64,000 bases of DNA from Chryseobacterium lacus (lineage in GTDB: Bacteria > Bacteroidota > Bacteroidia > Flavobacteriales > Weeksellaceae), in the NCBI RefSeq assembly GCF_003336205.1, contig NZ_QPIE01000003.1, positions 248,001-312,000 of the forward strand, in the 5' to 3' direction. Position 1 is the first letter of the stretch, and the number at the start of each line of letters is the position of its first letter. Positions 1 to 8,283 of this stretch are shown piece after piece. The notes under the pieces are model-generated. The model had not been told where the DNA came from. It saw only the letters and a list, made by a program, of their open reading frames with translations, and did no database searches. A program made the translations under genes and the position numbers.

Positions 1-57
1 ATTCAGGACCAGCAATTACTTTAGTTAATCCTTTTCCTCTTTGTATTTTTTTGCTCA
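1..57 (-). CDS. 5' end of an unidentified gene running off the window
   Basis: An ATG at 57 (minus) opens a frame that stays open to the window edge. The 19 visible residues begin MSKKIQRGKG and are basic. The start lies 8 bases after the stop of the MurU-like gene, as expected for the next gene of the same operon. Too little is present to name a family. Confidence 0.5.
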
Positions 58-65
58 TAAAATTC

Positions 66-779
66 TTATTTAAAATGCTGCTCCGCTTCCAAAACAGATT
101 TCGGACGGCCTACATCTACCAATTTGGCACTGTGTTCAAAACCATAAATTTCTTCCGTCATCATCAGATCCAGATATTCTTCCATAATGGAGAATTTTCC
201 GGTTCTTGTGATATGGTTAAAAAATTGGGAATCAACACAATGAATTCCGCTGAATGCCAGTTTTTTATAATTATTATTGAATCCGGCAAGACGCTGTTCC
301 CCGGTATCCGTATTCATCCAGCCTCTGAGAATCATTTCATTATCGAAAAGTAGTTTTCTTGAACTTTTTCGGTCGGAAACTGCCAAAGTAACGAGGCTAT
401 TTTGTTCACGGTGGAAATTCACGAAATCGGTGATATTCATATCCGTCAGAATATCTGCATTCATAATGAGGAAATCCTCTTCCTGATCCAAAAGCTTTTT
501 TGCAAAAATTAAACCACCTCCCGTTTCCAGAAGTTGATCTTTCTCATGAGAAAATTCTATATGTGCATCGAAATGGTTTTTTTCTTTCAAAAAATCCACA
601 ATTTGTTCCCCGAAATGGTGAAGATTGATCACAAAATCATTAATTCCGAACGATTGCAGATAATGGATATTTCTTTCAATAAGCGGAATTCCGTTCACTT
701 CCATCATGGCTTTCGGATGGTGATCTGTGAAAGGGCGCAGACGAGTACCTTTTCCGGCAGCAAATATCATCGCTTTCAT
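66..779 (-). CDS. murU: MurU-like nucleotidyltransferase (sugar-1-phosphate NTP transferase)
   Basis: This 237-residue protein has the N-terminal signature of sugar nucleotidyltransferases (MIFAAGKGTRLRPFTDHHPK). The GxGTRLRP loop binds the nucleotide phosphates, and the following Lys and NADIL segment fit the GT-A-like fold. In the known MurU pathway this enzyme makes UDP-MurNAc from MurNAc-1-phosphate and UTP, recycling peptidoglycan sugar in the cytoplasm without MurA/MurB. The assignment to MurU rather than another NTP transferase rests mainly on the linked AmgK-like kinase upstream. The start overlaps the RapZ-C gene by 4 bases (ATGA-type), so the two are probably translationally coupled. 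Other family members handle glucose- or mannose-1-phosphate, so the exact sugar is inferred. Confidence 0.8.
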   Translation of the reverse strand: MKAMIFAAGKGTRLRPFTDHHPKAMMEVNGIPLIERNIHYLQSFGINDFVINLHHFGEQIVDFLKEKNHFDAHIEFSHEKDQLLETGGGLIFAKKLLDQEEDFLIMNADILTDMNITDFVNFHREQNSLVTLAVSDRKSSRKLLFDNEMILRGWMNTDTGEQRLAGFNNNYKKLAFSGIHCVDSQFFNHITRTGKFSIMEEYLDLMMTEEIYGFEHSAKLVDVGRPKSVLEAEQHFK

Positions 780-1192
780 GGAAGGGAAACATTGAGCTGC
801 GGTTGCTCGTCATGATGGACAACCACGTTGGCTTCAGGATATTTCTCACGGATAAATGCAGCGGTTTCTTCAGCACAAAATACCGAGCGGTGTTGTCCGC
901 CGGTACATCCAAAATTAATCTGAAGATGCTCGAAATTCCGATCCAGGTAATTTTCTATAGTGATGGAAATGAGGTTAATAATGTGCCCCAGAAATTCCGG
1001 CATTCTGGTTTGGGAACGCAGAAAATCCTGTACAGAAAGGTCTTTTCCGGTTAATGATTTATATTCTTCCTGCCTTCCCGGATTTAAAATTCCACGGCAA
1101 TCGAAGGTGAATCCGCCGCCATTTCCGCTAAGATCTTTTGGGATACCTCCTTTTTTGTATGAAAAACTATGAATTTCGATGGTTAAGCTCAT
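776..1192 (-). CDS. stand-alone RapZ C-terminal domain protein
   Basis: This 138-residue protein matches only the C-terminal half of RapZ. It carries the conserved GGFTFDCRGILNPG segment and the NFGCTGGQHRSV phosphate-binding loop. In E. coli that domain binds glucosamine-6-phosphate and RNA. The N-terminal P-loop kinase half of RapZ is absent and there is no room for it, because the gene is flanked tightly by the kinase gene (7-base gap) and the MurU-like gene (4-base overlap). I infer that it senses an amino-sugar phosphate for the sugar recycling operon. No enzymatic function can be read from the sequence. Confidence 0.82.
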   Translation of the reverse strand: MSLTIEIHSFSYKKGGIPKDLSGNGGGFTFDCRGILNPGRQEEYKSLTGKDLSVQDFLRSQTRMPEFLGHIINLISITIENYLDRNFEHLQINFGCTGGQHRSVFCAEETAAFIREKYPEANVVVHHDEQPQLNVSLP

Positions 1193-1199
1193 ATCAAAA

Positions 1200-2219
1200 T
1201 TATGGGTTTATATCGTTGTTAAAGTGGTGTATTTTTTCTAAAATAGAATCGGAATTTAAACTGAAAATCAATTTTCTCAATTCCGGATACTGGTTAATTT
1301 CCGGCCATGTTTTTTCGATCGTTTTCAGATTTTTCAAACCCTGTCCGATACTTTGTCTGAAATGGGGTTTTTTCTGAACCAAACCTCGGAAACCATAAGC
1401 TCCCAAGACTTGTAACGACCGGATAAGGCGCAGTGGCATAATAGAAGTCCGTAACTGTTTTTTTTCTTTTTCATCTTTAAAAAGCGAAATAAAATAGTCC
1501 ATCATTTGCTGACGGAAGGATTCCGGAAAATTGGCCTTCGCCTGATAAAGAAAGGAAATCACATCGTACATTCTCGGTCCGTTCATTGCGGATTGATAGT
1601 CGATGAAATAAATTTCGTTTTTTGCCGCCATGATGTTTCTTGCCTGGAAATCTCGAATCATAATGCTTTTCGGTCCCAAGTTGGCTATTGCTTCTTCAAG
1701 GTGTCTGAATTCAGTAATCAATTTCGTTTTGTGATAGGGAATTTCAAGAATATCGACGAAAAGAAATTTAAAATAATTCAAGTCATTGGAAATAGGAATC
1801 GTATCGTAAACTGAATATTCAAACGTTTTGGAATAATCAATCTGATGTAACGTAGCTTGTTGCATTTCAAAAAGCCTCAGTAAAGAAACTTTCACCAGAT
1901 TTTTTACATTGTTGCTTAATCCTTCCTTTTCAATGATTTCGCTAAGCGTTTGATCTGCGAGATATTCCTGAATATAAATTTTACGGTCGTCAGAAATAGC
2001 AAGAACTTTTGGGGTATTAAGATTTAACTTTGAAAACACTTTTGAAAAATAAAAAAAACTTTCATTTTCAGCCAGATTTTCGTTAAAAGTGATGATGTAC
2101 TGGCGGTCGGCAGTAGCTCCAACGAAATTTTTTCGCGAAGATCCGCTCTGTGGAAGGGCTGTGAATCGGGAAGCCTTCCCTTGAATATACTGCTCAAAAA
2201 AATACCGGGCTTTTTCCAA
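1200..2219 (-). CDS. AmgK-like phosphotransferase (APH fold amino-sugar kinase)
   Basis: This is an aminoglycoside-phosphotransferase-fold kinase. The catalytic loop IMIRDFQARNIM (equivalent of HxDxxxxN) and the Mg-binding FIDYQSAM segment are both present. AmgK phosphorylates MurNAc or GlcNAc at the anomeric position, giving the substrate of MurU, and that fits its place two genes before the MurU-like gene. The longest frame opens at 2294, but that would overlap the divergent xrtF gene and start upstream of a -7 promoter box (TATCTTTG at 2236-2243). I therefore place the start at the TTG at 2219, giving about 339 residues, near the usual AmgK length. A role in antibiotic resistance is unlikely given the neighbours. 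Confidence 0.78.
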   Translation of the reverse strand: MEKARYFFEQYIQGKASRFTALPQSGSSRKNFVGATADRQYIITFNENLAENESFFYFSKVFSKLNLNTPKVLAISDDRKIYIQEYLADQTLSEIIEKEGLSNNVKNLVKVSLLRLFEMQQATLHQIDYSKTFEYSVYDTIPISNDLNYFKFLFVDILEIPYHKTKLITEFRHLEEAIANLGPKSIMIRDFQARNIMAAKNEIYFIDYQSAMNGPRMYDVISFLYQAKANFPESFRQQMMDYFISLFKDEKEKKQLRTSIMPLRLIRSLQVLGAYGFRGLVQKKPHFRQSIGQGLKNLKTIEKTWPEINQYPELRKLIFSLNSDSILEKIHHFNNDINP

Positions 2220-2235
2220 TGGTTTCCGTAAAGCA

Positions 2236-2272
2236 CAAAGATAACCATTTTGCGTTCTTATTTCTATATTTG
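2236..2272. promoter_or_regulatory. divergent promoter region, amgK-like / xrtF
   Basis: Two Bacteroidota -7 boxes (TAnnTTTG) face away from each other. TATCTTTG lies at 2243-2236 on the minus strand, 16 bases before the proposed TTG start of the kinase. TATATTTG lies at 2265-2272 on the plus strand, only 4 bases before the xrtF ATG. No -33 TTG at the usual distance is obvious for either. Confidence 0.5.
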
Positions 2273-2276
2273 CAGG

Positions 2277-2801
2277 ATGTTCAGGGAATTTCAACCGTCA
2301 TTGATCGTACTTTTAAGATTCGCGGGAATTTATCTTCTGCTTTTTTTGGTGTATCAGACGTATCTGAACCGGACAGCACCACTAGGTTTGGATCCCTTTT
2401 CGCGTTCGGTGGCGCAACAAGTGAAGAAAATACAGGAATTTGCGGGATACGAGACAACACTTCACCACGTTCAGGAGCTACGGACAGAAAGATTTGCCAT
2501 CAACGGAAAGTTTGTTTCCCGAATGGTGGAAGGTTGTAATGCATTATCAGTGATGATCCTCTTTGCTTCCTTTGTACTGGCGTTTTACAAAGGTTTTCAA
2601 ACGGTGTGGTTTGTTTTAGGCGGCATTATTTTTCTCCATTTGATGAATATTTTCAGAATCATGGGACTGAATATTGTGTTGTACGAATATCCGCAATATG
2701 GAAAATTGACACACGATTATCTGTTTCCCGGATTTATTTACGGAATGGTCGTCGTTCTTTGGCTCGTCTGGATTCAGTTTTTTGCAGTAAAGAAAAGATG
2801 A
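2277..2801 (+). CDS. xrtF: exosortase family protein XrtF
   Basis: This is a polytopic membrane protein of 174 residues with the exosortase catalytic triad. The Cys is in VEGCNALSV, the Arg in NIFRIMGLN and the His in HDYLFPGF, in the right order between hydrophobic segments. Exosortases are membrane transpeptidases that cleave proteins with a C-terminal sorting signal (short motif, TM helix, basic tail). XrtF is the flavobacterial type and is normally found with the small membrane protein that follows here. I chose the ATG at 2277, because the frame extends upstream only into the promoter box. The stop overlaps the start of the partner gene (ATGA). Confidence 0.9.
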   Translation: MFREFQPSLIVLLRFAGIYLLLFLVYQTYLNRTAPLGLDPFSRSVAQQVKKIQEFAGYETTLHHVQELRTERFAINGKFVSRMVEGCNALSVMILFASFVLAFYKGFQTVWFVLGGIIFLHLMNIFRIMGLNIVLYEYPQYGKLTHDYLFPGFIYGMVVVLWLVWIQFFAVKKR

Positions 2802-3235
2802 AAATCGTTAACTGGCTTTTGATTTTTGTAGGAATCTGCGGGTTAATATCCGTTCGTGTGGTGGAAGGTGCGTTGTTTTACGATCCTTTTCTTTCATTCT
2901 TTAAAGAAGCCAATCCCAGCATTTCTTTTCCGGATTTTGAATGGATTCCTTTGGTTTTGCATCATATTTTACGCTGGAGTCTGAATGTTCTTTTTTCGTT
3001 GATCATTATTCAGTTTCTCTTCAAAAATAAAATGTGGACAGCACAGGCAGCTTTGTTGATGCTTATTTTTTTTGTTATTACCTTTGCCGTCTATCTCTAT
3101 TGCATTTACACACAATTTGAAATAGGATATGTTTTTTCTTTTTATATGAGAAGATTTGTCATTCAGCCTTTGGTATTGCTGTTGATTGTTCCTCTTTTTT
3201 ATTATAGAATGAAAATAAACCACAACGATGAATAA
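2798..3235 (+). CDS. exosortase F system-associated membrane protein
   Basis: This 145-residue protein has about four hydrophobic segments (starting MKIVNWLLIFVG) and a short basic tail. Position and character match the small membrane protein routinely encoded next to xrtF in flavobacteria, whose biochemical role is unknown. It overlaps xrtF by 4 bases and the next gene by 8, so all three are probably one transcript. The assignment rests on context and overall character rather than on a catalytic motif. Confidence 0.8.
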   Translation: MKIVNWLLIFVGICGLISVRVVEGALFYDPFLSFFKEANPSISFPDFEWIPLVLHHILRWSLNVLFSLIIIQFLFKNKMWTAQAALLMLIFFVITFAVYLYCIYTQFEIGYVFSFYMRRFVIQPLVLLLIVPLFYYRMKINHNDE

Positions 3236-3965
3236 AAAAAATATGACGAAGGCTTTGGCTGTTGCATTAGTATTTCTTTTGAGTTTTTTAAAGGCACAGG
3301 AAAATCACGTAAACCATTCGGTTCCTGAAATTAAACCTGAAATTAAAAACAGTAACGATTCCATTCCTTCTTTGATTCCTCATAAAAGAAACGGCAAATT
3401 CGGCTTTGTAAATCAGCAGGGAAAGATGGTCATTCAGCCTGAATACAGCAATGTGGGATTTTTCACCGAAGATTGTAATCTCTTGAATTCCCCGAATGAA
3501 AAAGCACAGAAATTCGGAACCGCTGCTTATGCTTCCGTTCGCCGGAATGGCATTGATTTCAGAATTGACCGATCTGGTAAGCGTGCATATCAATTTAAAG
3601 ATTCTGATTTGGGAAAATGTCCGTCAGAATTTAAAAAACAGAGATTTTATGCCTATGTTAAGAACGGATTTTACGGAATTATTGAAGAAAGCAAATTTTA
3701 TGATCAGGAAGATTTTCGCCAATATAAAATCTATCCGCAATACCATTATCTACATGTAATGGAAGGTGACGATTTGGATAATCCGATGATTATTGCCTCT
3801 TTTAATGACTATTTTGGCGTTATTGATATCAATAATAATATCGTTATTCCGTTTGAGTATCAAGATATTAAACGAAATTACAGTTGGAAATTGGCCAGAT
3901 TATTCGAAGTGACCAAAGACGGAAAAAACTATTATTTTATAGATGCTAAAAATCAGGGATACTAA
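3228..3965 (+). CDS. secreted WG-repeat protein
   Basis: This 245-residue protein has an N-terminal signal peptide (hydrophobic segment ending LKAQE). WG-type repeats follow, clearest in GKFGFVNQQGKMVIQPEY, with further copies around YVKNGFYGIIEES, FNDYFGVIDINNNIVIPFEY and a partial one at the C-terminus. WG repeats form beta-rich, probably protein-binding folds with no known enzymatic activity. The start overlaps the exosortase partner gene by 8 bases, so it is cotranscribed with xrtF. I see no obvious exosortase sorting signal at its C-terminus, so it does not look like a substrate. Confidence 0.75.
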   Translation: MNKKNMTKALAVALVFLLSFLKAQENHVNHSVPEIKPEIKNSNDSIPSLIPHKRNGKFGFVNQQGKMVIQPEYSNVGFFTEDCNLLNSPNEKAQKFGTAAYASVRRNGIDFRIDRSGKRAYQFKDSDLGKCPSEFKKQRFYAYVKNGFYGIIEESKFYDQEDFRQYKIYPQYHYLHVMEGDDLDNPMIIASFNDYFGVIDINNNIVIPFEYQDIKRNYSWKLARLFEVTKDGKNYYFIDAKNQGY

Positions 3966-3975
3966 ACTTAATTTT

Positions 3976-4485
3976 TTATTCCAGATACACCAGTTCGTTG
4001 CCGTGATTTTCGTCTGGATGTTTTAATACTACAGCAGTTTTAGTTTTTTTTAGCAAAACGTCTATAAAAAATCCGGTTTCAAAAAATTGCCGGTGAATTC
4101 CGGGAAGCAGCTCCATAAAAAGATTCATTCCTACTTTATTATTATGCAGATCCATCTGGGCTTGCAGCGGTTCATTCGGAAACAGTTCTTCGTGAAGATC
4201 CGTCATTTTTTTACACCATTTCAAAGATTTTTCGGGCGAGGAAATTTTGCAGCAGTACATCATTATCAAACAACACCACAGTGCGTGCCGGAAAGCGTTG
4301 CCAATACCATCATTAGAATTGGTTTTGGGGAAATGTTTCTGAGCCAATGTGAAACTTTTTATCGTTGCATAAAAGCTTAATATAGCAAAAAGAGGGTGTG
4401 GAAGCACTAAGGAGAGCAGCTTGATTATTTTCTTCAAACTCAGGGTCCCCAGCGTGTTGAATATTATTTTTGCTATTTTTCTCAT
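3976..4485 (-). CDS. conserved protein, possible DUF6973-type
   Basis: This 169-residue protein has a hydrophobic N-terminal third followed by a helical part with the motif GIGNAFRHALWCCL and a later MDLHNNKVGMNL. The paired RHALW and DLHNN motifs resemble a widespread family of unknown function (DUF6973-like). The conserved His, Asp and Asn suggest metal binding or hydrolysis, but this is conjecture. It lies downstream of accD on the same strand, separated by a probable terminator, and is convergent with the WG-repeat gene. Confidence 0.6.
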   Translation of the reverse strand: MRKIAKIIFNTLGTLSLKKIIKLLSLVLPHPLFAILSFYATIKSFTLAQKHFPKTNSNDGIGNAFRHALWCCLIMMYCCKISSPEKSLKWCKKMTDLHEELFPNEPLQAQMDLHNNKVGMNLFMELLPGIHRQFFETGFFIDVLLKKTKTAVVLKHPDENHGNELVYLE

Positions 4486-4492
4486 AAAAGAA

Positions 4493-4518
4493 ATCTCTCC
4501 TTTGATGAGAGGAGAGAT
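4493..4518 (-). terminator. intrinsic terminator after accD
   Basis: A perfect 9-bp inverted repeat (ATCTCTCCT / AGGAGAGAT) has an 8-base loop. On the minus strand it is followed by TTCTTTT. It sits between the accD stop and the start of the next minus-strand gene, whose ATG is only 7 bases further on. Confidence 0.65.
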
Positions 4519-4539
4519 GACTTATTTATAGGTTGTTTT

Positions 4540-5391
4540 TCAGGTTCCGTACAGCAGGTTCACTGTTTTGGAAACAGTTTCTTTTATTTCTGTTCTTTTC
4601 ACAATAAAATCTACAAAACCTTTATCCTGGATAAATTCTGAAGTTTGAAAACCTTCCGGCAAATCGCGTCCTATGGTTTCCCGAATCACTCTTGGCCCGG
4701 CAAAACCGATCAGTGCACCGGGTTCTGCCATAATAATATCAGCCGTCATGGCAAATGAAGCGGTAATTCCTCCGAAAGTCGGGTCGCAGAGATATGCAAT
4801 ATATGGCAAGCCTGCTTCTGAAAGTTGCGCCAGCTTACTCTGAACTTTAGCCAATTGCATCAGCGAGTACGTTGCTTCCTGCATTCTTGCACCTCCGGAC
4901 TGGCATATAATCATGTACGGAAGTTTGTGCTTTATACAATAATCTACCGCTCTTCGGATTTTCTCGCCCATCACAGAACCTAAAGAGCCACCAATGAAAG
5001 AGAAATCCATACAGGAAATCACCATTTCGGTGCCGTTCACTTTTCCGGTTGCATTTCTGATAGAATCGGTAAGTTTGGTTTTTGCTTTTACTTCTTTTAG
5101 CCGGTCTGTGTAAGATTTAGTGTCTTTGAAATCCAGCATGTCCACACTTTCAACTCCTGCATCCAACTCCGTAAATTTCTGGTTATCAAACAGCATATCA
5201 AAAAATTCATTACTGCCAATTCTAACGTGAAATCCATCTTCCGGCGAAACATAATTGTTGCGCTTCAATTCTTCGTGCTCCACAATTTTTCCTGAAGGAG
5301 TCTGATGCCAAAGCCCTTTCGGAACATCTTTTTTGTCTTCGGTGGAAGTAGTGATATTTTTTGCTTTTCTTTTAAACCAGTCGAATGCCAT
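4540..5391 (-). CDS. accD: acetyl-CoA carboxylase carboxyltransferase subunit beta
   Basis: This 283-residue AccD transfers the carboxyl group from carboxybiotin to acetyl-CoA, the first committed step of fatty acid synthesis, together with AccA. The crotonase-type core is well conserved ([36 protein letters not shown]). The N-terminal zinc ribbon of the E. coli type, normally two CxxC pairs, is present in outline ([17 protein letters not shown]), but all four cysteines are replaced. Promoter box TAAATTTG lies about 50 bases upstream. Confidence 0.95.
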   Translation of the reverse strand: MAFDWFKRKAKNITTSTEDKKDVPKGLWHQTPSGKIVEHEELKRNNYVSPEDGFHVRIGSNEFFDMLFDNQKFTELDAGVESVDMLDFKDTKSYTDRLKEVKAKTKLTDSIRNATGKVNGTEMVISCMDFSFIGGSLGSVMGEKIRRAVDYCIKHKLPYMIICQSGGARMQEATYSLMQLAKVQSKLAQLSEAGLPYIAYLCDPTFGGITASFAMTADIIMAEPGALIGFAGPRVIRETIGRDLPEGFQTSEFIQDKGFVDFIVKRTEIKETVSKTVNLLYGT

Positions 5392-5440
5392 GTTTTGAAA
5401 TTTTACATTGAAAATCGTAGACTATAAATTTTTGAGACTG

Positions 5441-5448
5441 CAAATTTA
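5441..5448 (-). promoter_or_regulatory. -7 box of accD promoter
   Basis: TAAATTTG on the minus strand matches TAnnTTTG and lies 49 bases before the accD ATG. Confidence 0.45.
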
Positions 5449-5504
5449 ACGGTTAAAGTCAAATTTCCTGCAATAAATCCGATTTTATAATCTTTAATCT
5501 AAAA

Positions 5505-6575
5505 TTACTTGAGTGTATTGATGTTGTTCAGATCTTCAAACGCTTGTACAAGTCTCGTATTGAAGGTTTCTTCGCCTTTTCTGATCCAGACTCTCGGGTC
5601 ATAGAACTTCTTATTCGGCTTATCGTCACCTTCAGGATTGCCGATCTGCGATTTTAGATACTCTCCTTTTTCACCCATATAATCGCGGATTCCTTCCGTA
5701 TAAGCAAATTGTAAATCGGTATCAATATTCATTTTAATCACACCATAATCAATTGCTTCGCGGATTTCTTCCAATGAAGATCCAGATCCTCCGTGGAATA
5801 CAAAGTTGATTGGCTTTTCGCCGGTTCCGAATTTTTCTTGAACAAATTTTTGTGAATTATGAAGAATTTCAGGCGTTAGTTTTACGTTTCCGGGCTTATA
5901 AACACCGTGCACGTTTCCGAAAGCAGCAGCTACAGTGAAATGAGGGGAAATGGCTTTCAGTCTTTCATAAGCGTAGGCTACTTCATCAGGTTGTGTGTAC
6001 AGTTTTGACGAATCAACGCCTGTGTTGTCCACACCATCTTCTTCGCCACCGGTTACGCCAAGTTCTATTTCAAGAGTCATCTGCATTTTCGCCATTCTTT
6101 CAAAATATTTACAGGAAATATCCATGTTTTCTTCGATGCTTTCTTCAGAAAGATCCAACATGTGAGAAGAATAAAGAGATTTTCCGGTTTGTTTGTAGAA
6201 TTCTTCGTTGGCATCCATTAGTCCGTCAATCCATGGAAGAAGTTTTTTAGCGCAATGGTCGGTATGAAGAATCACGGTTGCTCCGTACGCTTCTGCAAGT
6301 GTGTGAATATGTTTTGCACCGGCAATTCCGCCCAGAATGGCAGATTTTTGTCCATCGTTACTCAAGCCTTTGCCGGCGTTGAAAGCTGCACCGCCATTGG
6401 AAAACTGAATAATAACAGGCGAGTTCAGTTTGGCTGCTGTTTCCATAGTGGCATTCACGTTGCTGGAGCCAATGACATTCACAGCGGGAAGCGCAAATTT
6501 ATTTTCTTTAGCATACTCAAAAATGTCGGAAACCATTTGACCTGTGGCAACACCTGCCGGGAACATTCTACTCAT
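5505..6575 (-). CDS. fbaA: class II fructose-bisphosphate aldolase
   Basis: This 356-residue zinc-dependent aldolase (long, type A, as in E. coli FbaA) splits fructose-1,6-bisphosphate in glycolysis and makes it in gluconeogenesis. Diagnostic segments are ALPAVNVIGSSNVNA, HTDHCAKKLLPW with zinc-binding His, FHGGSGSS and NIDTDLQFA. Length and both ends match the family. The gene stands alone, 113 bases upstream of accD on the same strand. Confidence 0.96.
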   Translation of the reverse strand: MSRMFPAGVATGQMVSDIFEYAKENKFALPAVNVIGSSNVNATMETAAKLNSPVIIQFSNGGAAFNAGKGLSNDGQKSAILGGIAGAKHIHTLAEAYGATVILHTDHCAKKLLPWIDGLMDANEEFYKQTGKSLYSSHMLDLSEESIEENMDISCKYFERMAKMQMTLEIELGVTGGEEDGVDNTGVDSSKLYTQPDEVAYAYERLKAISPHFTVAAAFGNVHGVYKPGNVKLTPEILHNSQKFVQEKFGTGEKPINFVFHGGSGSSLEEIREAIDYGVIKMNIDTDLQFAYTEGIRDYMGEKGEYLKSQIGNPEGDDKPNKKFYDPRVWIRKGEETFNTRLVQAFEDLNNINTLK

Positions 6576-6658
6576 AATTTTTACTTTTTAATGTTGAAAT
6601 TTTTGGGTTATTAAATATTCCGTAAAGTTAAGGAATTTGAAACAAAAGAAACGGGCTC

Positions 6659-7519
6659 TCAGTTCCTTTTATCTTTTCCCCAAAGCAGTTTTTGGCGAAT
6701 GGTTTCATAAAAACTGAGGTTGTCGGGCTGGATCAGCAAAATCTTGAACTGTGCTTTTCTGATAATGAGCTCGGTTTCGGTATTTACATGTACCAAACGG
6801 GAATCTAATGAAAGTGAAAACTGGGATACCCGGCTGTCGACCAGAAGACGAAATTCTGAATGATCATTTACAATAAGAGGCCGTACGTTCAGATTGTGAG
6901 GCGCAATAGGCGTGATGACAAAATTTTCATTTTCTGGAGAGATAATAGGGCCGCCGCAACTCAGGGAATACGCTGTAGAGCCTGTCGGCGTAGAAATAAT
7001 GACGCCATCACCCCAGAAAACGTTCAGGAATTCATCATTAATATAACTCTCCACCGTTATCATAGAAGTGGTTTCTTTTCTGGAAATCGTGATATCATTC
7101 AGCGCAAACGGAAAAAAAGAAGGTATTTTGGGAGATACAATTTCGATGACGGATCTTTTGGAAATTTTATATTTTCCTTTCAGCAAGCTGTCCAGTTCCA
7201 AGAAAACCTGCTCTTTTGTAAAACTTGCCAGGAAACCTAACCGTCCCGTATTCACACCTACAATCGGAATTTCGCTATCCTGAACAAATAAAAGTGAGGT
7301 AACCAAAGTTCCATCGCCGCCAAAAGTGAAAAAAAGATCTACCTTTTTATCCAATAAATCTTCTTTGGAGGAAAAGGATTCTATATTTTTTGAAAACTGC
7401 ATTGCAATTTCGGCATGAAGCACGGGTGTTACCTTTCTTTCGTCCAACTCTGAAATGAATTTGCTGAGGTAGAAGAAAGTATCCAGATCAGTTTTCTGCG
7501 TATAGATAGCAACTTTCAT
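6659..7519 (-). CDS. nadK: NAD kinase
   Basis: NadK phosphorylates NAD to NADP. The signature GGDGTLVTSL, the NTGRLGFLASF segment and GSTAYSLSCGGP are present. The frame could start at 7561, but the ATG at 7519 (MKVAIYTQK) begins at the family's usual first strand and leaves 10 bases after the upstream CBS gene, so I chose it (286 residues). Cotranscription with the CBS-domain gene is likely. Confidence 0.95.
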   Translation of the reverse strand: MKVAIYTQKTDLDTFFYLSKFISELDERKVTPVLHAEIAMQFSKNIESFSSKEDLLDKKVDLFFTFGGDGTLVTSLLFVQDSEIPIVGVNTGRLGFLASFTKEQVFLELDSLLKGKYKISKRSVIEIVSPKIPSFFPFALNDITISRKETTSMITVESYINDEFLNVFWGDGVIISTPTGSTAYSLSCGGPIISPENENFVITPIAPHNLNVRPLIVNDHSEFRLLVDSRVSQFSLSLDSRLVHVNTETELIIRKAQFKILLIQPDNLSFYETIRQKLLWGKDKRN

Positions 7520-7529
7520 AGAAATCAGA

Positions 7530-8183
7530 TTAAAATTCAAGGTATTTTTGGAAAAAATCAAATCGGTCTTTCAGCAGGTCTTCTTTTTCGTCAATATAAT
7601 GTTTTTGAACGACATTGTAGCCATATCTTTCGAAAGTTTCATCTACAGAACTCAGGGAATCACCGCTTATTTTCAATGTTAGCCAGAAATTATCTTCATG
7701 AATGGCACTCACAAAACAACCGTAAATTTTCGCATTATTCTCCTCTACTATTTTTGCAATTTCCGTGAAAGAGTAGTGCTTGGAAGTCGTTTGCACCGTC
7801 AGTATTGCACCATTTTCAGAGAAAAGTGGATATTTGGAAAATTCAGTAAAGACGTCGTCGCAGGAAATGTACCCCAGATATTTTTCGGTTTTACCGATCA
7901 CAGGAACTACATTGGCATTAAAAATATGAAAGAGTTTCACAGTATCCAGAATACTTCCGTCTTCCATAATGGCAAATTTCTCATAATGGAGTTCCAGCGT
8001 GCTCAGGCTGCCTTCCGGGCTTTCTTCTAAAAAACTCTGGCTCAGCGCACCACAATAAATTCCTTTCTTTTTTATGAAAATATGAGAATATCCAAATTCT
8101 TTGGCAATTTCCGAAGCTTCTTCTATCGAATCTGAAGTACTGAATGCCGGATAATCTTTCGAAACATAATCTTTAATAAACAT
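7530..8183 (-). CDS. CBS domain protein
   Basis: This 217-residue soluble protein appears to hold two CBS motifs in its first 130 residues (for example FATLxx-like turns around HIFIKKKGIYCGALS and VVPVIGKTEKYLGYIS). A C-terminal segment of about 75 residues resembles an ACT-like fold (TVQTTSKHYSFTEIAKIVEE). CBS pairs bind adenosine nucleotides and act as sensors. The tight linkage to nadK (10 bases) makes a link to NAD(P) or adenylate metabolism plausible, but this is inferred. Confidence 0.8.
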   Translation of the reverse strand: MFIKDYVSKDYPAFSTSDSIEEASEIAKEFGYSHIFIKKKGIYCGALSQSFLEESPEGSLSTLELHYEKFAIMEDGSILDTVKLFHIFNANVVPVIGKTEKYLGYISCDDVFTEFSKYPLFSENGAILTVQTTSKHYSFTEIAKIVEENNAKIYGCFVSAIHEDNFWLTLKISGDSLSSVDETFERYGYNVVQKHYIDEKEDLLKDRFDFFQKYLEF

Positions 8184-8283
8184 TATGCTAAAATACTAAA
8201 AATTACAGAAAGAACATTTTGAGAAATAGTGAAATATTAGAAAAGAAAATGAGGTTTTCTTTAAATATGAGTCGTGTTTTGTA

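Noticed and set aside
8241-8265. Hairpin AAAGAAAA / TTTTCTTT as terminator of the SpoU-type gene
   Set aside because: The stem is almost only A-T and would be weak; it could arise by chance in AT-rich DNA.
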